From Petaurus breviceps papuanus (lineage: Eukaryota; Chordata; Mammalia; Diprotodontia; Petauridae): DNA of 64,000 nucleotides. Shown here one piece after another: positions 43,321 through 55,014 of the stretch (its first letter is position 1; every line of letters begins with the position of its first letter). The stretch lies in NCBI GenBank assembly GCA_028583685.1, contig JAMXIF010001195.1, positions 15,657,684 through 15,721,683 on the forward strand, in the 5' to 3' direction. The notes under the pieces are model-generated. The model was not told the origin of the DNA. It saw nothing but the letters and a program-made list of their open reading frames with translations, and ran no database searches. Both the position numbers and the translations under genes were made by a program.

Positions 43321-43654
43321 GAAAATCGTTCATGAAGTGTAGCTGAATGTATCCCATGTCAATGAACTCCCATTCCAGTCACTACAGAACATAAAGCAGT
43401 GACTCCTCCATTTTTCCTTTTTTTTTCCAAGTGAGTTTGTGCTCACTCTTTCTCAAAAGCGTTCTTATTTCTCTATTCATTTTGCCTCTGAAGCCCAGTA
43501 GACATGATGAGCTATTTCATTGGGGATCTATGTGTATCTTTGTCAAAATACTCCCATAAGGGAGTAACTACCAGAGGAGAGACAGATTTATAACTGTAGC
43601 ATTTTCTCAGAGTTATCTAGATAGGGTCTTAGAGTTGCAACTAAGACAATTATT
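43321..43654. other. No recognised feature
   Basis: No repeat or gene supported. Confidence 0.4.
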
Positions 43655-43868
43655 GATTCTTTTTTTCTTTTGTTTTCTCTTCTTTTCTTTTTTCTTTTGC
43701 TTTCTCTTTTTTGTATCTGTTCTCTCTTCCTTTTCCTTTCTCCTTTCTTCCTTTCTTTTTCTTCTTCCTATCTTTCTTTATCTCTTTCTTCCTTGATTCC
43801 TTCCATCCTTTTTAGCTCCATTTCCTTTCTTTTAAAGTAACAACTTCTTTCTTTCTTCCTTTCCTTTT
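43655..43868. repeat. Polypyrimidine tract (TTTC/TTCC)n
   Basis: About 210 bp of mostly T and C with irregular TTTTC, CTTTC and TTCC units. Confidence 0.85.
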
Positions 43869-43949
43869 ACATAACAACTTCCAGAACTGAAGGAGAAGAC
43901 TTAAACTGGAACCTCTCTAGGCAATAAATGAGTCATCAGTCAAGGGACT

Positions 43950-43972
43950 GGTGTGTGTGTGTGTGTGTGTGT
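43950..43972. repeat. (TG)n microsatellite
   Basis: Eleven perfect TG units. Confidence 0.95.
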
Positions 43973-44794
43973 AGCTAAGCAGATATCCTCATTTTTTCAC
44001 TGTGCACATATTTGAAAGGAAATCCATCCCTCCAGAGGCAAAGAGGCAAAGGAGTGCCTGGAAATTGAAGAGGAGTGAGAGGAGTAACCCAGCCCCACCA
44101 GGGTGGGGTGAAAGGGACTCTGTCTTGCTCACCAGCCCAACATTACACCACTGTTATAAAGTTATCACATGGTACCTTCTTGCATGGAAACACTTCAACC
44201 CCGTTTCAAGAGGGCATGGCAAAAGCCTGTTGGGAAGAAATTGGCTCAAGACACCTGAAATCAGTGTCCGTGACAATCATACCATTAAAATAACCTGGCT
44301 AACAGAAGCAGGTCAGCAAGTGCTCCAGGAAGCCAGGTGATTACAAAAGGGAAACCATTGTTATTCCCATCTGCATCCAATTATTGCCCAATTCGCTAGG
44401 AGGATAGGCACATACTTTTTGCTCTTAATCTATAGAAGAGCTTACACACAAATCTCATCAAATCACTGGAGTATATTATTTGTACCAGCATTCAAGTCTG
44501 ATGGTGAAGTGAGAGTATATATGGACAGGAGTGTGGTTTATTTATTTAGGTATCTAATATAACCACTGTCTATAAATAATAAGCTACTTCCTTGTGGTCT
44601 TGCTTTTGTTAAGGAATTCAAGGCACTTGCTTTTAACAATTTTATAAGCTAATACATCATCGCTACCTTTTGATGTTGGGGAAGGGGGAGATAGGTGGAG
44701 CGTCTGGACTTGTGATGTTATCAGTGTCGGAGAACTCCTAGTTTGGGAACTCTTTGCACCAATGCATGTCAGCAACTTGTCTGTGACTTACAGT
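43973..44794. other. No recognised feature
   Basis: A 112-codon open frame at 44002-44340 shows no known domain and starts at an arbitrary ATG. It is treated as chance. Confidence 0.35.
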
Positions 44795-44920
44795 CTTAGA
44801 TAAATGATGTCTGAGGCTCTGAGAAATTATTTGCCCATGGCCACTTCATTAATATACTAGAGTCAGGAAATGAACCCAGGTATTGCTAATTCCAATATTG
44901 GCTGTCTATTCATGAGAGCA
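44795..44920 (-). repeat. MIR3/THER-like SINE, antisense
   Basis: GAGGCTCTGAGAAATTATTT, GCCCATGGCCACTTCATTAA and GAAATGAACCCAGGTATTGC. Confidence 0.75.
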
Positions 44921-45009
44921 ACTGTCTTTCATTCTTACTTTTCATAAGGGAAAATCAAGGATGAATATATGCAAAACTTGTGCATACACACCCCTATGTA
45001 TGTATATAT

Positions 45010-45156
45010 GTATACGCACATATAAATTCAGAAGCTGATCATTGGGAACTTGGGAGTCACAAAGACCTGACTTTAAATCCTACCTCAATTTTTAACTAGC
45101 TCTGTGACCCTGGGTACGTTAGTTAACCTCTCCTATCCTAGTTCCCTTGTGGTGTT

Positions 45157-45198
<42 letters not shown>

Positions 45199-45535
45199 TG
45201 GTAGCCATCTCTAGGGTGGGAAAGGTGGGGAGAAAGGGAAGAAAAAAAGCTGGGGGAAATGAAAGTTACATGATAACTTTCTTATATAGTTAAAAGGAAT
45301 AGCAAATTGTAAATAATAAATTTGCAATTTCATGTGCAATCATCTTTTTTCTATTCTGTTGTGGAAATGCTTGTTTTAATTCTTAAGTTTAGAATAAAAT
45401 AAATAATTTTTAAAGGGGGATAATAATAGCACTTACTTTCTATGGTCCTTGTGAGGATTGAATGAGATAACACATAAAAACGCTTCACCAATCATAAAGT
45501 GCTCTATAAATGCTAGTTATTATTATTATTTTTAC
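45010..45535 (+). repeat. MIR-type SINE split by an L1/HAL1 3' end
   Basis: The first part, 45020-45145, has CTTGGGAGTCACAAAGACCT, TAGCTCTGTGACCCTGGGTA. The second part, 45415-45535, has GATAATAATAGCACTTACTT, CTTGTGAGGATTGAATGAGA and AAAGTGCTCTATAAATGCTA. Together they make one full MIR. Confidence 0.92.
45159..45412 (+). mobile_element. HAL1/L1-type LINE 3' end, inserted in MIR
   Basis: (TG)n at 45159-45197, then GATGGTAGCCATCTCTAGGG, TTACATGATAACTTTCTTAT, TTGCAATTTCATGTGCAATC and GGAAATGCTTGTTTTAATTC. The same ordered blocks occur at 49729-49920, the 3' end of the LINE at 47440. Confidence 0.8.
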
Positions 45536-45539
45536 AGAA

Positions 45540-46194
45540 GACCATCAAATAATCATCCCTCACCAGGGAACACTTCAAGGGAAACAGCCTAAGTTTGGAA
45601 TTTCTTTTGTTCTTGACTAAAGTTTTCTAATGTTTTATGAGTTCTCTAAAGATTACCATCTTTTATTTTAATTCACAAAGTTAACCAAGGCTAAGCTGAG
45701 AATACTTGAGGAATGCCTATTTTGATTCAGTAGAATGGGCAAGTATGGTCTCTAGCATCTCTTTCTTTGGCTCTCACATCAATACTGTTGGTAAGTATTC
45801 ACTTTGTCCAAGATAAAGTATATGCAATCCACAATGTCACAATGTTCCTATTAAAAAAAATTAAGCAATGGCTCCATGTCTTTCTACTACTCCTTAGTTT
45901 TTATTTTTATTTATTTATTCACTTAGCAATTTCCCCCCTTCAAAATGAGAAGACACTCTGGAGATAGAAATTGTGTGTGTGTGGGGGGGGTGGAGTTGGA
46001 CTTAACAACATGAAGAATCCATTTAGAAATGTTAAGTAGGTACTGACATTTTTAATACATCACAATGAACAAAACCACTGCTTATCACCCCTGGCACTTT
46101 AACTCATGGTATGGGAGTTGAGTTTGGCCATAAAAGGGCACAAAGGCACCAATTTCTCACTATTCACCCTTTATCCAACCTACTGGGTTTATTA
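45540..46194. other. No recognised feature
   Basis: No repeat or gene supported. There is a short G-rich run after (TG)n at about 45973-45990. Confidence 0.35.
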
Positions 46195-46610
46195 CACAAT
46201 ATACCCCCTTCATGTGCTATAAGCTCCAGCCAAACTAGCCTACTTTCTATTCCACTTAAGAGGTATTCTATCTCCTATTCCTTTAACTTTGCATGGACTC
46301 TTCCCCTGTCACTATATTTTAGAATTCTTACTCTTCTTCAAAATTTACCTCAAAAGTTACTTCCTATAGAAGGCCTTTCTTAATATTCTTTAGATGCTTG
46401 TGACTATTCCACTGAAATTTTGTGCTTACATTGTGTGTATGTGTATGTGTGTGTGTTTAATTCATATGTATACATGTTGTTTCCCTTACAGAATATACCA
46501 TACTCCTTAAAAGTTAGTGACTGTTTGATTTTATTCTCATATTCTCAGTATAAAACATGGTGCCTGGCATATAGTAGGCATTTAATGAAAGAAATGATTG
46601 ATTGATTGTT
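46195..46610 (+). repeat. L2 LINE, 3' part
   Basis: ATGTGCTATAAGCTCCAGCC, AACTTTGCATGGACTCTTCC, AAATTTACCTCAAAAGTTAC and CTGGCATATAGTAGGCATTT follow L2. A (TG) run sits at 46434-46456. The end is ATTGATTGATTG. Confidence 0.88.
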
Positions 46611-46683
46611 CAATAACAACATCACTCAAAATAAGAACTACACACACAACTTGACAAAGAAATCTGTTGTTGTCATGGGTGTC

Positions 46684-46860
46684 AAGTTTCATAGGGGGCA
46701 GCTAGGTGGCACGGTGAACTCCAGCCCTGGAGTCAGGGAGGATCTGAGTTCAAATCTGGCCTCAAACACTTGACCCACTTACCAGCTGTGTGACTTTGGG
46801 CAAGTCACTTAACCCCAATTGCCCTCCAAAAAGCAAAAATAAAAAAAAAGAAGTTTCATA
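46684..46860 (+). mobile_element. tRNA-derived SINE with perfect target-site duplication
   Basis: The body 46694-46850 reads GGGGGCAGCTAGGTGGCACG, GAGTTCAAATCTGGCCTCAA, CAGCTGTGTGACTTTGGGCA, AACCCCAATTGCCCTCC and an A-rich tail. AAGTTTCATA flanks it at 46684-46693 and 46851-46860. About eight bases after GTGAA in the head are missing compared with the other copies. Confidence 0.96.
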
Positions 46861-46861
46861 G

Positions 46862-47439
46862 ATATTTACTTATTCTCAATACATATTTATCATAAGCCGC
46901 TCTGGGCACTATTTTGTTGTTATTGTTGTTGTTTAGAAATACACATATCTTTTTTACATCATTACACATGATACTCTAATCTTTTTGCTCATTTGATTAT
47001 GACTACATGCTTATATGTAGGTCTGGAAGACAAGACTAAGTGCTGTGCCCTGAGCAATTTGCTACTTTCATATATTAGGTGACATCTCCACTGGAAGTTT
47101 TGATGTTTAAAGATATCCCTGACCTAGCTTCTTACATTGGTTGAATAACATGATCAAATGTATGGGATCCCAGATTTGTTAGCACTTTTAAATGTGTGGA
47201 GTATCTTTAAGGGGGGATATATATATATATATATAGTATAAAAAATGCTTAAGGAATTCATTTATAGGTCATCAATTTCTGGAGCTATTTTACCATAAAT
47301 TTTTTTATGAGGAAATATTATCATTCCAGAAGATGCCCATTAGGTAATTTGTACCATGTGGTACAACTCAGAACTGCCGTCACACAAACATCGTCTAAAA
47401 ATGGTGTCTAGTGGCCTGGGATTGATTTTGCTGTTGAAA
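46862..47439. other. No recognised feature
   Basis: Contains a (TA)n run at 47218-47235. Otherwise no repeat or gene supported. Confidence 0.4.
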
Positions 47440-49925
47440 AGATTGTAAAGTGGAGCCCAGACAGAGGAGCAGAGAAGCACTCAGCCTAGTTCTCCCAACA
47501 TTCCCCTCCAAACAACTTTAAAATCACGCTTCAAATCAAATCCTGGGATAGTAGAACCAAAAAAAGTCAGAGTAAGACATTCTCCCAATTCAAGAAAACT
47601 TAGGAGATCAGCAAGAGAGATCTGTGACAAGAGGGTGGAGGTTGACCCTGAGCCCAGAGCCCACAATGAAATAACAATGGTGGCAGCATGGTAATGGTGA
47701 CAAAAGCAGCAGCAGCTTTGGGAGATGCTCAGACCAGAGATGGTAAAGGGACCTAGCAACTGGCCAGAAAGAGTTTACAGGGGACCCCTGTGCTAGCACT
47801 GGATGCAAGACCAGAAACTATTTGGCAACTCCATTGCCCATCCCCATTTCTGGGTCATAGGTCAAGAATGGAGAGGAGCACTTTTGGTCAGGAGAGAGTG
47901 ATTACCTTGAGGAACAGTATCATTTCCAGTCTCAAGTAAATAGGTACCCTGAAAAGCAGTATCAAAATTGCAATCCCAAGGGATCAAGGGCACATCCTGG
48001 GTAAGGACTACATGACTACCAGAAGAGCAGTGACCACACCTCTGCCCAGATCACACCATCTTGGAAATATTGAAAACTTCCAAACTCTCAGAACTGGTTC
48101 TGAAAACAGCATTGTGGAAAAAGTTTAAAGCTTGAGAGATGGCCTTGCCCTTGCTGAGCATGCTGGGAACACAGTTCAATTTTTAAATAAAGCTCAAATT
48201 CAACAAATAGGAAGAAAAAAAAAAACAACAAACAACCAAAAAAAAAAAACAACCTGACTATGAAATGGTGACAGAGATGATCAAGAGACAAACTCAGAAG
48301 ATGAGGAAGTCAAAATAGCCACAAGCAAATCCTGAAAGAAAAATATGAATTGGACATAAGCTCAAAAAAAATCTTGGAAAAGCTAGAAAATGATTTTCAA
48401 AATTAAATAAGAGTGACAGAGGAAAAATTAGGTAAAGAAATGAAAGCAAAAGAAGAAAAAATATGACAAGACAACTAACAACTTGGTAGAACAGGCATAT
48501 AACTATACTGCAGAAAACAACACCTCAACAACAACAAAAAAAATTGACCAAATTGGGGGAAAGGTACAAAGCTTCACTGATGAAAATAACTCCATTAAAA
48601 GCAGAATTGGCCAAAATAGAAGAGGTTCAAAATCTCACTGATGAAAATAATGTCTTAAGGATTGAAATTGGGCAAGTGGAAGCTAATAACGCCATGATAC
48701 ATCAAGAAACATTTTTTTTAAAAATCAAAAGAATGAAAAAATTGAATATGAAATATTTCATCAAAATACTGACCTGGAAAATAGATCTAGGAGAGTTAAT
48801 TTAAGGATTCTTGGATTATCCAAAAGCCACAATCAAAGAAAGGGCCTAGATATCACATTTTGAGAAATTATAAAGGAAAATTGGCCTGATAGAAAGGTCT
48901 GATATCATCAAAGGATAAAATAGAAAGTGAAAGAATTTGCCAATCATCACCTGAAAGAGATCCCAAAATGAAAACTCTCGGGTACATTATAGTCAAATTC
49001 CAGAGCTCCCAGGTCAAAGAGAAAATACTTCAAGCCACTAGAAAGAAACTTCAAATACCATGGAACCACAGTCTGGATCAGATGAGATTTAGCAGCTACC
49101 ACTTTAAAAGGAGTGGAGGGCTTGGAATATGATGTCCTAGAAGGCAAAAAAGCTGGGATTATAACCAACAATAACTTAACCAATGGAACTGAGTATAATC
49201 CTTCAAGTGAAAAAAAATGAAAAATGAAATAGAGGACTTTCAAGCAGTCCTTATGGAAAGACCTGAGTCAAATAGAAAATGTGACTTCCAAATACAAGAC
49301 TCAAGAGAAGCACAAAAAGGTAAACATGAAAGAGAAATTATGAAGGAAGGATTCAATAAAGTTAAACTCTTCACCTTTCTATATGAGAAGATGACATATA
49401 TAATTCTAAAAACTTTATCATTAGGGCAGTTAGAAGTATTTTGCATAGAAAGAGGGTACAGGAGTTAGTTGATTCTATTGGGAATCTGATATTTAAAATA
49501 TTAAGATATTTTAAGAATTAAATTAATTAATATATATTAAATAATTAAATTAAATTATTATTATTAAATCATCAAATTAAATAATCAATTAATTAAAAGA
49601 AAATATTATAAATACCCAAATTAACTATAAAAGACATTTGAAGAAAGATGCTATTGGCATCCAGAGAAAGAACTAATAAATTGAAGTATATATAGAATAA
49701 TTTTACACACATGCATGTTTTTGTCTAATGGTAGCCATCTCAGGAGGGGGGAGCAGAAGAGAGGGAAGAAAAAAAGAAAAGAAGAAATTTTCATGATAAT
49801 TTTGTTATATATTTGAAAGGAATAGCAAATTTACATAGTAGATTTGAAGTTTCATGTACAATCATCTTTTTATTGTATTTAATGATGGAAATGCTTGTTT
49901 TATTCCATAAATTAGAAAGACAAGA
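47440..49925 (+). mobile_element. HAL1-like LINE: L1-type 5' region and ORF1, no ORF2
   Basis: 47440-48180 resembles a marsupial L1 5' region. 48240-49310 is a decayed ORF1. It carries a lysine- and glutamate-rich coiled-coil segment, an RILG-type motif near 48800 (the human ORF1p counterpart is RIIG), and EIIKENWPD near 48870. A stretch near 48960-49090 matches the C-terminal domain of ORF1p (IIVKFQSSQ...KEKILQATRKK). NEIEDFQAVLMERPES follows near 49220. After ORF1 comes an AT-rich stretch and directly a 3' end (49630-49925), with no ORF2, as in the half-L1 (HAL1) elements known from mammals. It is broken by numerous stops. Confidence 0.65.
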
Positions 49926-50119
49926 AAAAAAGAAAAAGGTATATTTAGCTTTCCCCAATATAAGCAATAAATAATATTCAATTTTTAAAGAATGGATAGA
50001 TAAGAATGAGTAATTCCCTGGAAAAACAGGAAGGGAGAGGAAGAATGAGGAAAACTATAGTGCAGGGGAAAATGGGATGGGGGTAACTTCACACATCTAA
50101 TTTAGTTCAAAGAGGGGAA

Positions 50120-50225
50120 AATATGTGTGCATATGAGTGTATATGTACATATGTGTATGTATGTGTATATATATATACATAGATGTATGTAGTTACAAAT
50201 ATATGCATATATACATACACACATA
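50120..50225. repeat. TATG/TATA simple repeat inside L1
   Basis: TATATGTACATATGTGTATG-type alternating sequence between the L1 inter-ORF part and ORF2. Confidence 0.85.
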
Positions 50226-51148
50226 TTCTTCATTTGTAATAGAAATTTTCCTTACCAAACAGGGAAGTAGAAGGGAAAGTGGACAAGAGAAAAGGGGAAT
50301 GATAAAAAAGACAGCAGATAAAAGAAGGCACTGGTCAGAAGCAAAACAGACTTAAAAGGAGGGATAGCATAAAAAGAGAGCCAAAAAGATAAACAGAAGA
50401 AAATATGATGAGCAGAAAAGCATAATTAGCCATCATAATTGTGAATGTAAATGACATGAACGCGCCCATACAATAGAAGCAGATAGGAAAATGGATTAGA
50501 AAGCAGAATCCTATAATACATTATTTACAAGGAACACACTTGAAACAGAAAGATACAGTTAAAATAAGAAGTTGATGTAAAAAAAAAATCAGGTATAGCA
50601 ATCATCATCTCAGACAAAACAAAAGTAAAAGGGAATAAGTAGGGAAATTACATTTAGATAAAAGACACCATAGACAATGAAGTCATATCAATATGAAATA
50701 TATACATACCAAATGAAATTGCATACAAATTCTTAAAGGAAAAGCTAACTTTTTATAAGAAGTTTCTCTGATAAAGGCCTCATTTCTCAAATATGTAGGC
50801 AATGGAATCAAATTTATAGAAATAGGAGCCATTCTTCAGTTAATAAATGGTCAAAGAATATTAAGAGGCAGTTTTCAAAAGAAGAAATTGAAGTTATCAA
50901 TAATCACATAAAATGTTCTAAATCACTACTGATCAGAGAAGTGAAAATTAAAATAACCCTCAGATTGCCTTAATTTAATAATCAGATTGACTAACATGAC
51001 AGAAAAGGAAAATGACATGCTAGAGGGGATGTGAAAAACTGGGATATGAATTCACTGTTAGTAGAGTTGTGAACTTTTCCAACCATTCTGGAGAACAACT
51101 TGGAACTATACCCAAAGGGCTATAAAATTACATACATACCCTGTGACG

Positions 51149-51334
51149 CAGTAATACCAGTACTGGGAGGGGTGGCCAGGGATCACAGTGAATAAGAGCA
51201 CTGGCCCCAGAGTCGGGATGACCTGGGATTGAATCCGGGCTCAAATACTTGCCACCACACCCAGAAATAACTGGCCGTGCAACCTTGAGCAAGTTACTTA
51301 ACCCCAATTGCTTTAAAAAAAATACTAGTACTGG
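51149..51334 (+). mobile_element. tRNA-derived SINE inserted in L1
   Basis: GGTGGCCAGGGATCACAGTG, GCACTGGCCCCAGAGTCGGG, GATTGAATCCGGGCTCAAAT and AACCCCAATTGCTTT. The L1 segment AATACCAGTACTGGG is repeated as AATACTAGTACTGGG on the other side, a target-site duplication. Confidence 0.92.
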
Positions 51335-51985
51335 GGCCATATTCCAAAGAGATGAAAGAAATGGGAAATGGACTCATCTGTACAAAAATATTTATAGCAG
51401 CTCTTTTTGTGGTGGTAAAGAATTAGAAATTTAATGGACACCCATCAATTAAGGAATGACTGAACAAGTTGTGGTCTATGATCATGATGGAATACTATTG
51501 TACTATAAGAAATGACAAGCAAAATCATTTCAGAAAAACCTGGGAAGACTTATATGAAGTCATACAAAATGAAGTTAGCAGAACCAGAAGAACATTGTAC
51601 ACAATAACAGTAACATTGTGAAAATGATAAACTATGAAAGACTTATCTAATCTTATAGAGACACTGATACACGACAATTCCAAAGACCCATGTTGAAAAA
51701 TTCTATCCATCTCCAGAGAGAGTACTGATGAATTCTGGATGTAAACTGAAGCATACCTTTTTTTTTACTTTCTCATTTTTTTGTCTGTATTTTCTTTTGC
51801 AACATGACTAATATGGAAATATGTTTTACAGGATGTCATGTGTAAAATCAATATCGAATTGCTTGGCTTCTCAAAGAAAAAGGAGGAGTGAAAGGAAGAG
51901 AATTTAGAACTCAAAACGTTTTTAAAAAATGATTTTCTTTACCTGTAATTGGGAAACACTGAGATAAAAATACATTTAAAAAAGA

Positions 51986-52338
51986 AAAGATTGTAAAAGA
52001 CTATGGCATTTCCCTAAGGATTTGTCATTGCCACATATAATTTTCCATAGAAAGGGGAGTAATCCATATTAATTTTGCAGAACCATTGAGGGGAAGTACT
52101 TCTTGGCTGAAGAAGATTCCTCTTCAAAATGGTTCAAAGTGCTCCTAATTCTGTCTCATACCTATGCTGTAATAATAACATTTCCTTACTGCTTATTTTT
52201 AACTCAAGGATTGCCAGACACTATCATTTGTGACCTGTCTGTCTCAGAGTTCCAACACCTTATCATGCTCAAGGCTTTTTCCTGAGCAATGAGCTGGATA
52301 GTGGGAACTATGTGGACCAGTTATCCAGCAGTGCTGTA
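51986..52338. other. No recognised feature
   Basis: No repeat or gene supported. Confidence 0.4.
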
Positions 52339-52339
52339 T

Positions 52340-52480
52340 GTGTATTTTCTATTCTTCCCCATCCCCTCTCCCAAAATTGCAGGCAACTTGAGGTCATACA
52401 TTTTGTTTTCTGTTCCCTAAGGTTCTTGACATAGGGTAAAGCATATTAAACATTCACTATATTCTAGTTGAACAGAATGG
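52340..52480 (+). repeat. L2 LINE, 3' end, diverged
   Basis: GCAGGCAACTTGAGGTCATA, GTTCCCTAAGGTTCTTGACA and the AAAGCATATTAAACATTC tail are L2-like. Confidence 0.55.
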
Positions 52481-52939
52481 AATTTTCCTTCTGGGACTTT
52501 ATAAGAGAAAATAATGATAAAATCATAAATTGTCTCTTCAAAAACCAATATTTATCCTCTTTTATCCTTGGCATCTGAATCACTACAAAAATGTTTCTTG
52601 GAGTCCTCCCCAGTGACTCTCTATAATCAAGGTTCCCACAATTTGATTCCTAGTGGACATTTACTGATTGCTTTGTATCTTTTCCTGATGATGATTCATT
52701 CTTGGCTTTAGGATACATCCTCTTTCCCTCACAGAGACATGGCACAATAGTCTTTTATTTTAAATGCCAGCTGTTCTTTGCACTACTTGGGACTTCAGAG
52801 GAAACAAATAGACTCCACATACCTTCTTTTGTTGAACTTTCCCTATCACTGAATTTTCCATAATTCACTCAAACACCTTTTTCATATTTTCTTTCTTCTT
52901 CATGGCCTATATCTATCCTCTTTCCATCATCTTAAGGGG
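52481..52939. other. No recognised feature
   Basis: No repeat family named with confidence. T/C-rich, possibly diverged L2. Confidence 0.35.
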
Positions 52940-53465
52940 GGGAAAATGTTTCAGGCTTTGCAATTTTTAGTTCCAACTTTGAGATATGCTGTTCACTCTC
53001 TTTCCAATCATTGCTGGGATTGATGCTGCTTTTACATCTTCCTTACAGAAAGCAGTATCCCGCTTAAGAATCTCTAGTACCTCCCTTAGTTACTGCTAGA
53101 ATAAAATTAAAATGACCTCAGACCACCTTTCCAGGCTTATTCGAGCATTCTACATTCCAGATGTCCCCCAGATTAGCATTACATCTTCTGCTTCCATTCC
53201 TTTTTCAGGCTGTCCCCCATGCCTAGAATGTACTATCACTGCATCTCTATTCAGAACATGTGTGACCTGGAAGGAGCCTTTCTTGACCCCTCTACTTAAA
53301 TTGTCATGTATGCAAATTTCTCATTATATATTATATGCCCCTAGAAAAATGTAAGCTCTCTGAGGGCAGAGAATATCTTTTGTTTTTGTTGTGTTGAGTC
53401 CCCAGAACCTAGCACAGTAGTGTGCACAACATAGGTACCTTATAAATGCTTGCTGGGTGGGACTG
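52940..53465 (+). repeat. L2 LINE, 3' part
   Basis: AGAATCTCTAGTACCTCCCT, GGCTGTCCCCCATGCCTAGA, GTAAGCTCTCTGAGGGCAGA and TACCTTATAAATGCTTGCTG follow L2 to its tail. Confidence 0.85.
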
Positions 53466-53479
53466 AGTCCTTTGTGCAG

Positions 53480-54047
53480 TGACTCAACATCCCCTCAATC
53501 TCCATGGGCATCCCACAGGGTTCTCTCTGGAGTTTTCTTCTCTTCCTGCTCTCTAGTATATTTCTTGGTGATCACAAGGATTTCATTTTCATCTCAACAC
53601 TGATGATTCCCAATTCTACCCTAACCTCTCTGTTGACCTCCAGTTTCACAAACCCAACTGCCTCTCAGACATCTCAAAGTGAATGTATGTCATTCCCAAT
53701 CTGAACCCTTTATCTTTCCCCCTAAACCCTCTCTGCTTCCAAACTTCTCTGCTACTGTCCGGTGTTGGGACCCTCTCAGTTCCCCAGGCTCTAAACCTAA
53801 GTATCATCCTCAATTCCCCACTTATTTCTCACCTCTCATATCCAAACTGTTGCCAAGAACAACTGGTTTCACCCTTGTAACATCTTGAATATGCCCCCTT
53901 TTCCCCCTGATACTGCTACCACCCTGGTGCACACCTTCATCTCCTCACATCTGGACCACTGAAATAAATAGCCTGCTGGTTTGTCTGCCTGTCACACATC
54001 TCATTCCACTCCAGTCCGATCTCCATTTAGCCAATAAAGGGATTTTC
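53480..54047 (+). repeat. L2 LINE, internal part, outer layer of a nest
   Basis: CATGGGCATCCCACAGGGTT, CACTGATGATTCCCAATTCT, AACCCAACTGCCTCTCAGAC, CCCCTAAACCCTCTCTGCTT, AAGTATCATCCTCAATTCCC and CTCCTCACATCTGGACCACT follow L2 ORF2 in order. It resumes at 55202. Confidence 0.95.
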
Positions 54048-54480
54048 CTTTAAAAAATTATTTTATTAAACTTGTTTATCTACTTTTAGTTTACAACATT
54101 CAGTTTCACAGTCCCTTGAGTTCCAAATTTCTTCCCCCTCCCTCTATTCTCCTCTCCTCCCACCATGGGGGCATGCAATTCTATACAGGCTCTACAAATA
54201 CCTTCGCATTAAGCATTAATCCGGTTGTAAAGATGTTATAACCAATGGAGAGAACAATAAGAAAGAGGGAATGAAACAAAACAAAGCACAAAAGAGAGAG
54301 AGAGGCAGCAAGCAGTTTGCTTCCCTCTGTATTCAAACTCCATAGTTCTTTTCTCTGGATGTGGATGGCCCTTTCCATCGTGGGTCTTCAGGAGTTGTCT
54401 TATAACCTTGCATTGCTGAGAGGAGCCCAGTCTATCAAAGTTAGTCATCACAGATACTATGTGTCCGTAATTGTGTACAA

Positions 54481-54661
54481 AGTTCTCCTGGGGTCCTTTT
54501 TTTTTCTTTTTGGAGAGGGGAGGGGAGGGCAATTGGGGTTAAGTGACTTGCCCAAGGTCACATGGCTAGTAAGTGTCTGAGGCTGGATTTGAACTCAGGT
54601 CCTCTTGACTCCAGGGTCAGTGCTCTATTCACTGCACTACCTAACTGTCCAGTTCTCCTGG
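54481..54661 (-). mobile_element. tRNA-derived SINE, antisense, inserted in L1
   Basis: The body 54492-54650 reads CAATTGGGGTTAAGTGACTT, GGTCACATGGCTAGTAAGTG, TTTGAACTCAGGTCCTCTTG and ACTGCACTACCTAACTGTCC. AGTTCTCCTGG is duplicated at 54481-54491 and 54651-54661. Confidence 0.97.
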
Positions 54662-54811
54662 TTTTGCTGTCCTTACTCAGCATCAGATCATATAAGTCTC
54701 TCCAGGATATTATGAAATCTGTCCGCTCCTCATTTCTTATAGCACAATACTATTCCATTACATTCATATACTGCAACTTGTTAGCCATTCACCAATTGAT
54801 GGACAATCTCT

Positions 54812-55014
54812 TGATTTCCAATTCTTTTTTTTTTGGCCTTTTGGAGAGCAATTGAGGTTAAGTAACTTGCCCAAGGTTACATGGCTAGTTGTTTTTTTTT
54901 TTTCCCCTGTGGGTGTTAAGCGTCTGAGGCTGGAACCGAACTCGGGTCCTCCTGACTCCAGGACTGGCACTTTACTCACTGTGCCACCTAGCTGCTCCTG
55001 ATTTCCAATTCTTT
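54812..55014 (-). mobile_element. tRNA-derived SINE, antisense, second insertion in the same L1
   Basis: The body 54828-54998 reads CAATTGAGGTTAAGTAACTT, GGTTACATGGCTAGT, a T-run in the middle, GTGGGTGTTAAGCGTCTGAG and TGTGCCACCTAGCTGCTCC. TGATTTCCAATTCTTT is duplicated at 54812-54827 and 54999-55014. Confidence 0.97.

Larger units (their letters stand above)
49935..51985 (+). mobile_element. L1 LINE with most of ORF2 deleted
   Basis: 50440-50740 matches the ORF2 endonuclease start (VNVNDMN, PTICLQ-like region, then KGTIDNE-like near 50665). From about 50745 it jumps to the last part of ORF2 (AAATGGTCAAAGAATATTAA, CACTACTGATCAGAGAAGTG, GACTAACATGACAGAAAAGG, ATACCCAAAGGGCTATAAAA). It then runs to the L1 3' end (CACAACATGACTAATATGG-like, AACTCAAAACGTTTTTAAAA). 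At least 3 kb of ORF2 is absent. A SINE lies at 51149-51334 and a (TATG)n tract at 50120-50225. Confidence 0.8.

Noticed and set aside
44002-44340. 112-codon open frame as a small gene
   Set aside because: No domain, no splice context and no sign of conservation can be seen; a frame of this length is expected by chance in 64 kb.
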